Assembly: GCF_030466625.1 (NCBI RefSeq)
Contig: NZ_JADEVT010000002.1
Coordinates: forward strand, 1-64,000
Direction: 5' to 3'
Source of the DNA: Nocardioides sp. ChNu-153
GTDB taxonomy: Bacteria > Actinomycetota > Actinomycetes > Propionibacteriales > Nocardioidaceae
Length of the DNA: 64,000 bases
This document shows positions 58,482-64,000 of the stretch, piece by piece. The notes beneath the pieces are model-generated. The model searched no databases. It was not told the origin of the DNA and saw only the letters and a program-made list of their open reading frames with translations. Position numbers and translations under genes: made by a program. Within the stretch, counting starts at the first letter, position 1, and each line of letters begins with the position of its first letter.

Positions 58482-60602
58482 TCAGCCCAGCAGGCGCGGG
58501 CGCTCCCACTCCTCGCCCAGCACGTGCTCGGCGAGGAACGCGAAGACCGTCTGGTACCAGACCTTCGCGTGCTGCGGCTTGAGGATCCAGTGGTTCTCGT
58601 CGGGGAAGTACAGGTACCGGTGCGGCATCGTGCCGTCCTCGGCGGCGTGGTGCTCCGCCAGGTCCGCCCACAGCCGGTTCCCCTCGCCGATCGGCACCCG
58701 GTAGTCCTTGTCGCCGTGGATCACGAGCATCGGCGTCGTGATCCGTTCCACGTGCGTGTGGGGCGAGTTCGCGGCCAGGCCCTCGTCGTCGAAGATCTCG
58801 TCCCAGTACGGCGCGCCGTCGGTCGTGCCGCGGAACTGGTCGAGCGCCCACAGGCTGGCGTGGGTGACGATCGCGTCGAAGCGGTCGGTGTGGCCGGCCA
58901 CCCAGTTCGCCATGTAGCCGCCGAACGAGCCGCCCATCGCGGCGGTGCGGGTGGCGTCGACCTCCTCGCGCACGACGGTCGCGTCGGTGATCGCCATGAG
59001 GTCGGTGAAGGGCGCGCCGCCCCACGCGTTCCACCCGCGCGCGATGAAGTCGAGGCCGTAGCCCGTCGACAGCGCCGGGTCGGGCAGCAGCACGGCGTAC
59101 CCCTGGGCCACGGCGAGCTGGGCGCACCAGCGCCAGCTCCAGGCGTTCCAGGAGTTCAGCGGGCCGCCGTGGATCCACAGCAGCAGCGGGGCCGGCGCCT
59201 GCGCCGACGCGGACGGCGGCACGAGCAGCCAGCCGCGCACGCGGGAGCCGTCCTCCGCGGTGGTCTCGACCTCGTCCATGCGGGCCACCGGGGCGGGCGG
59301 CGGTGCCGGGGTGGTCAGGGGCGTCACCGTGCCGTCGGGTGCGATGCGCACCGGGTGCGACGGCACCTGCCAGCTGGAGCGCAGGGCGACGAGCGTGCCG
59401 TCGCGGGGGTCGACCCGCACGTGGGAGTAGGCGTGGTCGTCGGTCGTCACCTGCACCACCGGGCCGCCGTCGAGCGGGACGCGGAAGACGGGCGCCCGCC
59501 CGTCCTGGTCGGCGACGACGACGAGGGCGGCGTCGTCGTGGTCGAACACGAGGCTGGCCGGCCAGCGGTCCCAGCCGTCGGCGAGGCGCCGCGGGTCGCT
59601 CCCGTCGATCCCGCTGACCCACAGCTCCTGGTCGGCCGGGCCGGCGGGCGTCGAGAACGCCGAGCGCACGTAGGCGACGAGCCGGCCGTCACGGCTGACG
59701 GTGGGTGACTCGACGTAGGTCGACGGCTCGTCGACCAGGGTCGTGCGGGCGCCGGTGGCGACGTCGACGGTCACCAGCGCGAACCGCTCCGCGCGGCCCT
59801 GCGGGCGTCGTACCGCCGCCACCAGGGTGCGCCCGTCGGGTGTCAGGGCGACCCCCGCGGTCGCCGCCGAGCGGCCCGGCCGGGGAGTGAGGTCGGTGGG
59901 GCGCAGGAGGTGGGCGGGGTACGGCGTGCCCGCCCCCGCGTCGTCGTCCGCGCCGTCGCCGGCGCCGTCGCCGTCCTCGCGGGCGGGCGGGACCACGGTC
60001 TCCGGACCGGCCGCGTCCAGGTCGAGGGCCAGCAGGTGGGGCTCGGCCGGTCCGAGGTCGTGGTCCCAGTGGCGCACCGGGTACCGCTCGTGGAGGATCG
60101 CCGTCACCTTGCGCCGGGCCCGCTCGGCGCGCAGCGCCGCGTCCTCCTCCAGGGTGGACGCACCCGGCAGCAGCGGGGCGTCGAGCACGACGGTGCCGCT
60201 CGCGAGGGCGGTGGCGGCGACCGCGTCGACCCCGCCCGCGAGCGCGGTCACGGGCCGGGCCTCGCCGCCACCGGCGGGCAGCAGCCACAGCTGGCCCACG
60301 GGCTTCCCGTCCTGCTCCGGCCCGCCGCCCCCGGTGCGTCCCGAGGTGAACAGCAGGTCGCCCGAGCCGGTGAAGGTGGCGCCGCCCTCGCCGGCGGCGC
60401 TGCGCGTGAGGCGCCGGGGCGTGCCGGTCCCGTCGGCGGCGACCTCCCACAGCGCCCGCTCGTAGCGGGTGCGGTCGTCGGTCAGCGTCGCCACGGTCAG
60501 CACCACCCGGGTGCCGTCGGGGGAGAGGGCGAGGCCCTCGACGCGGGGGAGGGCGAGGTAGTCGTCCAGGGAGGAGAAGGGTGCAGCATCCGAGAGGGTC
60601 AC
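58482..60602 (-). CDS. S9-family prolyl oligopeptidase/acylaminoacyl peptidase
   Basis: A 706-residue serine peptidase. The N-terminal beta-propeller (residues 1-430, LALSPDGTRVVLTVATL, GVALTPDGRTLVAAVRR) gates a C-terminal alpha/beta hydrolase. LLLWIHGGPLNSWNAWSWRW is the oxyanion region, AAMGGSFGGYMANWVAGH has the nucleophile Ser, VIHGDKDYRVPIGEGNRL the Asp and FPDENHWILKPQH the His. It cleaves short peptides in the cytosol. The GTG start lies 6 nt after a TAGCGT hexamer. Confidence 0.93.
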   Translation of the reverse strand: MTLSDAAPFSSLDDYLALPRVEGLALSPDGTRVVLTVATLTDDRTRYERALWEVAADGTGTPRRLTRSAAGEGGATFTGSGDLLFTSGRTGGGGPEQDGKPVGQLWLLPAGGGEARPVTALAGGVDAVAATALASGTVVLDAPLLPGASTLEEDAALRAERARRKVTAILHERYPVRHWDHDLGPAEPHLLALDLDAAGPETVVPPAREDGDGAGDGADDDAGAGTPYPAHLLRPTDLTPRPGRSAATAGVALTPDGRTLVAAVRRPQGRAERFALVTVDVATGARTTLVDEPSTYVESPTVSRDGRLVAYVRSAFSTPAGPADQELWVSGIDGSDPRRLADGWDRWPASLVFDHDDAALVVVADQDGRAPVFRVPLDGGPVVQVTTDDHAYSHVRVDPRDGTLVALRSSWQVPSHPVRIAPDGTVTPLTTPAPPPAPVARMDEVETTAEDGSRVRGWLLVPPSASAQAPAPLLLWIHGGPLNSWNAWSWRWCAQLAVAQGYAVLLPDPALSTGYGLDFIARGWNAWGGAPFTDLMAITDATVVREEVDATRTAAMGGSFGGYMANWVAGHTDRFDAIVTHASLWALDQFRGTTDGAPYWDEIFDDEGLAANSPHTHVERITTPMLVIHGDKDYRVPIGEGNRLWADLAEHHAAEDGTMPHRYLYFPDENHWILKPQHAKVWYQTVFAFLAEHVLGEEWERPRLLG

Positions 60603-60608
60603 CGCCGC

Positions 60609-60614
60609 ACGCTA
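60609..60614 (-). promoter_or_regulatory. -10 hexamer of a probable leaderless promoter (S9 peptidase)
   Basis: On the minus strand TAGCGT ends 6 nt before the GTG. Confidence 0.5.
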
Positions 60615-60693
60615 TCGACCCGGCGGGCCCGCCGCAGCGGCGGCGACGTCACGATGTGGACACGGCTCGCGGCCGCCCCGGCATGCTGGAGGG

Positions 60694-61413
60694 ATGCAGG
60701 AGGTCCTCGACCGCGTCCTGGGCGACGTGGTCGCCCGCCAGCCGGCGCTCGACCCGCGACTGGTCGCGCTCACCGCCGTCCTGGCCGCGGTGCTGGTGGT
60801 GTGGCGCCCGGCGTGGCGGCGGGCCCGGCACGTGGTGACGATCGTGCACGAGGGCGGTCACGGCGTGGCCGCCCTCGCGAGCGGGCGCCGGCTCGAGGGC
60901 ATCCGGCTGCACTCCGACACCTCCGGTCTCACCGTCTCCCGCGGTCGTCCGAGCGGTCCGGGGATGGTGGTGACCGCCGCCTCGGGGTACGTCGCGCCCA
61001 GCGTCCTCGGCCTCGTGGCCGCGGTCGTGCTCTCGCGGGGCTACGCCCTCGCGGCCCTGTGGGTGGCCCTCGGGCTCCTCGCGCTCCTGCTGCTGCAGAT
61101 CCGCAACTTCTTCGGCCTGTACGCCGTGCTGCTGGCCGGGCTCGCCGTCTTCGCCGTGTCGTGGTGGGGCAGCGAGCAGCTGCGGGTGGGGGCGGCGTAC
61201 CTGCTGACCTGGTTCCTGCTCCTGGCCGCCCCACGGCCGGTCGTCGAGCTGCAGGGGCAGCGGCGCCGGGGGCGCGCCCCGCACTCCGACGCCGACGTGC
61301 TGGGCCGGCTGACGCCGCTGCCCGGCGGCGCCTGGGTCGTCCTGCTGGGTGCCGCCACGGTCGCCGCGGCCGCGCTCGGCGGCTGGTTGCTGGCCGGGGC
61401 TGCCCGCGGCTGA
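60694..61413 (+). CDS. M50-family intramembrane-type zinc peptidase
   Basis: A 239-residue membrane protein. VVTIVHEGGHGVAALASGRRLEGIRLH has the HExxH zinc motif just after the first helix. Later helices are VVTAASGYVAPSVLGLVAAVVL, LAALWVALGLLALLLLQIRNFFGLYAVLLAG and others. This is the actinobacterial 'M50 family' (peptidase M50B-like) pattern. Substrate unknown. The ATG has GGAGGG close upstream. Divergent from the S9 peptidase. Confidence 0.88.
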   Translation: MQEVLDRVLGDVVARQPALDPRLVALTAVLAAVLVVWRPAWRRARHVVTIVHEGGHGVAALASGRRLEGIRLHSDTSGLTVSRGRPSGPGMVVTAASGYVAPSVLGLVAAVVLSRGYALAALWVALGLLALLLLQIRNFFGLYAVLLAGLAVFAVSWWGSEQLRVGAAYLLTWFLLLAAPRPVVELQGQRRRGRAPHSDADVLGRLTPLPGGAWVVLLGAATVAAAALGGWLLAGAARG

Positions 61414-61448
61414 CGACGACGCGGCGGCGGGCGTCACCAGCGCCCGCC

Positions 61449-61454
61449 TAGGTT
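61449..61454 (+). promoter_or_regulatory. -10 hexamer of a probable leaderless promoter (DUF5709)
   Basis: TAGGTT ends 7 nt before the ATG chosen for the DUF5709 gene; an in-frame GTG two codons earlier would leave no room. Confidence 0.5.
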
Positions 61455-61461
61455 CGTGGAC

Positions 61462-61869
61462 ATGAGTGAGGAGCAGCTGCAGCCGCAGGACACGCTGGAC
61501 GACCGCGGGGTGGACGACGTCCTGGACGAGGGGTTCTCCCCGCCGGAGCACCTGCGGGGCTCGAACCTGAAGGACGTGACGGCGGCCGGCGAGCTCGAGG
61601 GCGAGACGATCGACGAGCGCCTGCGCCAGGAGGAGCCCGAGGAGTGGGCGGGCCTCCAGGAGGAGCTGGACGCCGACGTCGTCGACGGTCCCGTGGGCGG
61701 CGAGGTCGGGGGTGCCCGCACGGGCCGCCTGGTCGCGGAGGCCGACGGCACCCGCGCCGACGAGGACCACCTCACGTACGCCGAGGACGAGGGCATCGAC
61801 GGCGCCGGGGCCAGCGCCGAGGAGGCCGCCATGCACACCATCGACCCCGACGACGACCCGGTCTACTGA
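61462..61869 (+). CDS. DUF5709 domain protein
   Basis: A 135-residue very acidic protein: DTLDDRGVDDVLDEGFSPPEHL, TIDERLRQEEPEEWAGL, GRLVAEADG and EDEGIDGAGASAEEAAMHTID. These are the family's conserved words. The function is unknown; it may be stress-related as a disordered acidic protein. A strong terminator follows. Confidence 0.88.
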   Translation: MSEEQLQPQDTLDDRGVDDVLDEGFSPPEHLRGSNLKDVTAAGELEGETIDERLRQEEPEEWAGLQEELDADVVDGPVGGEVGGARTGRLVAEADGTRADEDHLTYAEDEGIDGAGASAEEAAMHTIDPDDDPVY

Positions 61870-61906
61870 CGTCCCGCCGGCCGCCCGCAGGGCCGGCACC
61901 GAGACG

Positions 61907-61946
61907 GGCGACGCCCCTGCATCCGGGTGGGTGCAGGGGCGTCGCC
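61907..61946. terminator. Bidirectional terminator hairpin
   Basis: GGCGACGCCCCTGCA (61907-61921) pairs perfectly over 15 bp with TGCAGGGGCGTCGCC (61932-61946), loop 10 nt. It lies between convergent genes. Confidence 0.8.
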
Positions 61947-61985
61947 GTGTCTGGCCGTCGTGTCTGGCCGGAGCCGTGGGGAGCC

Positions 61986-63626
61986 TCAGTAGCGCTCGGC
62001 GCGGGCGGTCCAGCGCACCTGGACGCCGTTGTCGAGGGGGTAGCCGTAGCAGGCGCGCTCGACCTCGTCGCCCTCACCGCAGGCCATGCGCGACGACGCG
62101 TTGGCGAAGGTGACGTAGACGCGTCGCACCTGACCCGTCGTGAACGGCAGCACGACCGTGGTCGAGCCCGCCGTCAGGCGCAGCGGGATGCGCTGCACCC
62201 GGCCGGCGGCGTCGTAGACGGCGACGTACGCGCCCGGCGTCGTGGCCGAGGGCGGGGTCGTGAACTGGAAGCGCAGTCGGGTGCGCTGGCCCGTCGCCGC
62301 CGGGGAGACGTCGAGGCGCACGGACCGCGTCGTCTGCTGGCGCATCGCGAGCGTGGACCCGAAGGAGCGGCCCGGGGGCATCGTCACGTAGCCGTCGTTC
62401 GGCGCCGCGCCGTAGTCGCGCCCGTCGCGGTAGAAGAAGCCCGGCAGCTGGTTGGCCGCGCCGAAGCCGGCGTACTCCTGCCCGTACTCCCCGCGGGCCC
62501 CGTTGACGTCGCGGCTGTAGTACAGCGCGAACTTGAGCGCGACGAGCGAGTGGTAGTCGGTGCCCGTGGCGCCGGCCGCCGCCTCCCACGTGGTGCGCAC
62601 GATGCGCGGCCCGAAGCGCTGCGTCAGGTACTCGAAGAACAGCCAGTTGCCGTAGGAGCTGTCGCCGAAGACGTCCATCGGCACGGACGGGTCACCGAGC
62701 TGGCCGTCCGGCAGGTACTGCTGGTTGTCGTCGACCTCCGGCGCGTACTGCTCCTCCATCCAGGTCGCGGTGGCCTCGTAGAGCCAGCCGTCCTCGTTCA
62801 CGTCGTAGTTGAACTGGATGGCGTGGAAGAACTCGTGAGCCGCGGTGACCCGCAGGCTGTTGAGCGGGGTGTCGGGGAACTCGGCGTAGTCGTTGTCGAG
62901 CACGCAGTAGCTCGTGGCGCGCATCCCCGACTCGTCGGCGTACGCCTCCGGCATGCAGTAGCCGTAGACGCCCTGCGACGCGAGGTCGGTGAGGTAGACG
63001 TCGAACTTGGCGTTGCCGCCGCGGGTGCCGTCGGGCGCGGGGCCGCGGTAGGACTGCGTGCGGGTCTCGTAGTTCCAGACGTCCTGCAGGGTGCGCAGGG
63101 TCTGTGCGGCCCAGACGTCGGTCGCATGTCCCGCCGCAGTTTGCTCTGCCTGCTCCGCCGGGGTGGCGTCGCGCTCCACCGCCCGGTAATGCACACAGAC
63201 GTTCGTCTGACAGCCCTTCGTCACGGGTGCATTCGTGGGATAGCCGTCCTGGCCTGGGTCTGCGGCCCCGTCGGTCGGGCGCGCAAGCAGGCGCTCAGCC
63301 TCGGCGAGCTCTGCGCCGCCGAGGCGGGGCTTGGCGCGGAAGAGGTCGCGCAGCGCGAGGGTGGGGGACTCCACCTCGCCGGTGGCGGGGTCGACGAGGT
63401 CGCCCTCCACGGCCGCCTGGGCGCGCTCGAGCGTCCGCGTGGCGACCTCGGGCGTGATGTCGGCCGGGTCGACCGGCAGCGGCACGGGGTCGGTGGGGTC
63501 CGCCGTCGTGACGGCGGCCGCGGGGACGGCGGTGGCCGCCTGGGCGGGCGTCGGGACCAGCGCCAGGGCGGCACCGAGCGTGGACAGGACGGCGGCCGCG
63601 GCGAGGGGCCGCGCGCGCTTGATCAT
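61986..63626 (-). CDS. Secreted zinc metalloprotease (MXAN_6640-like)
   Basis: A 546-residue exported protein. The signal peptide is MIKRARPLAAAAVLSTLGAA with cleavage after AQA. The catalytic region is LRVTAAHEFFHAIQFNYDV (HExxH), followed by GWLYEATATWMEEQYAPEVDD, whose Glu may be the third zinc ligand. The C-terminal 160 residues form a beta-rich domain. It resembles the putative metalloproteases annotated as MXAN_6640 family. GGAGA lies 5 nt before the ATG. It probably acts outside the cell. Confidence 0.85.
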   Translation of the reverse strand: MIKRARPLAAAAVLSTLGAALALVPTPAQAATAVPAAAVTTADPTDPVPLPVDPADITPEVATRTLERAQAAVEGDLVDPATGEVESPTLALRDLFRAKPRLGGAELAEAERLLARPTDGAADPGQDGYPTNAPVTKGCQTNVCVHYRAVERDATPAEQAEQTAAGHATDVWAAQTLRTLQDVWNYETRTQSYRGPAPDGTRGGNAKFDVYLTDLASQGVYGYCMPEAYADESGMRATSYCVLDNDYAEFPDTPLNSLRVTAAHEFFHAIQFNYDVNEDGWLYEATATWMEEQYAPEVDDNQQYLPDGQLGDPSVPMDVFGDSSYGNWLFFEYLTQRFGPRIVRTTWEAAAGATGTDYHSLVALKFALYYSRDVNGARGEYGQEYAGFGAANQLPGFFYRDGRDYGAAPNDGYVTMPPGRSFGSTLAMRQQTTRSVRLDVSPAATGQRTRLRFQFTTPPSATTPGAYVAVYDAAGRVQRIPLRLTAGSTTVVLPFTTGQVRRVYVTFANASSRMACGEGDEVERACYGYPLDNGVQVRWTARAERY

Positions 63627-63803
63627 GCGTTCTCCGGGGCGTCGTGAGGGGGCCGCCCGCGGGCGCGGGGGCGCGGCTCACCCTAGAGCCCCCGGGCCCC
63701 CGCCGCCGCCGTTCGTGCACAGCGGACCCGGAGCGGGCCGGCGTACGCGTTCGGGTGCCCCTCTATCGTGGGCCCGGCCCGTCCCCCCCGAGAGGAGCCG
63801 AGA

Positions 63804-64000
63804 GTGTCCACCGACCTGTTCACGGTGCCCGGCTCCGCCGAGGCCGACGTCGTCCGACGCCGCGACCTCAACCGCATGCGCGCGGTCGCGACCGGGCTGC
63901 TCGTCGTGGCCGCGATCGTCTACGTCGCCACCCACGGCCGCGACGGCGTGTGGGGGTTCGTGAACGCGGGCGCCGAGGCGTCGATGGTGGGCGCGATGGC
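63804..64000 (+). CDS. DUF445 family membrane protein, N-terminal fragment
   Basis: The window ends inside this gene. The GTG has AGAGGAG upstream. The product begins VSTDLFTVPGSAEADVVRRRDLNRMRAVATGLLVVAAIVYVATHGRDGVWGFVNAGAEASMVGAM. The membrane helix followed by the GFVNAxAEASMVGAMADWFA-like segment is the DUF445 opening. The function is unknown. A TATCGT hexamer at 63764-63769 may be its -10. Confidence 0.85.
   Translation, partial: MSTDLFTVPGSAEADVVRRRDLNRMRAVATGLLVVAAIVYVATHGRDGVWGFVNAGAEASMVGAM

Overview
The window is very GC-rich actinobacterial chromosome. Actinobacterial markers are WhiB7 with an AT-hook, AdnA/AdnB, a mycoredoxin, UvrD2 with a four-cysteine motif, a MacS-type kinase, an F420-type PPOX protein, and PPA1309, DUF6458 and DUF5709 proteins. 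The gene content looks most like Nocardioidaceae (Propionibacteriales); that is an inference from family memory, not a search.

Left part (1-12.2 kb): the start of a Tad/Flp pilus locus (cpaF partial, cpaE, cpaB, leftward). Next is a block with the gene order of the Streptomyces glkA region: acyl-CoA synthetase, SRPBCC protein, ArsA-like ATPase, a repeat-containing acidic protein and two tandem ROK sugar kinases. An esterase, a PlsC acyltransferase and a MacS-like histidine kinase coupled to a flavin-reductase-like gene follow.

12-26 kb: a peptidoglycan-binding secreted protein and SelO, then the DNA-repair/redox cluster adnA-adnB-nudC-(mrx1)-uvrD2, as in mycobacteria. It ends at whiB7, whose leader has an AT-rich upstream element, a 71-codon upstream ORF and a mutually exclusive antiterminator/terminator pair.

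26-38 kb: housekeeping genes, including a ThiF/cyclodehydratase-like protein, enoyl-CoA hydratase, PHP protein, zinc peptidases, MoaE, a PDZ-Lon protease, PPA1309 and UPF0182. They end at an initiator tRNA-fMet gene. Many genes here start 6-7 nt after a TANNNT hexamer, so they are probably transcribed without leaders.

38-53.1 kb: a 15-kb integrative island inserted in the tRNA-fMet gene. It is bounded by perfect 46-bp direct repeats, carries a tyrosine integrase and has paired candidate integrase arm sites at both ends. It is visibly less GC-rich than the flanks. Its cargo is a five-gene rightward operon: PLD-nuclease/SNF2 helicase, N6-adenine methylase, HEPN(Swt1-like)/DUF3320-like protein, a protein of unknown function and a coiled-coil TIR protein. 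Leftward genes include a HAD protein resembling those of RNA-repair systems and an HTH/toxin-like pair. I read this as a multi-effector anti-phage system that modifies DNA, restricts it and may kill or arrest the cell through HEPN RNase and TIR NADase activities. It matches no named system I can recall.

53-64 kb: core chromosome resumes with a K+ channel, pentapeptide-repeat protein, PPOX protein, a frameshifted SEL1-repeat gene, DUF6458, S9 and M50 peptidases, DUF5709, a secreted metalloprotease and the start of a DUF445 gene. An abnormal poly-G/poly-C patch at 58.26-58.42 kb is likely a sequencing or assembly artefact.
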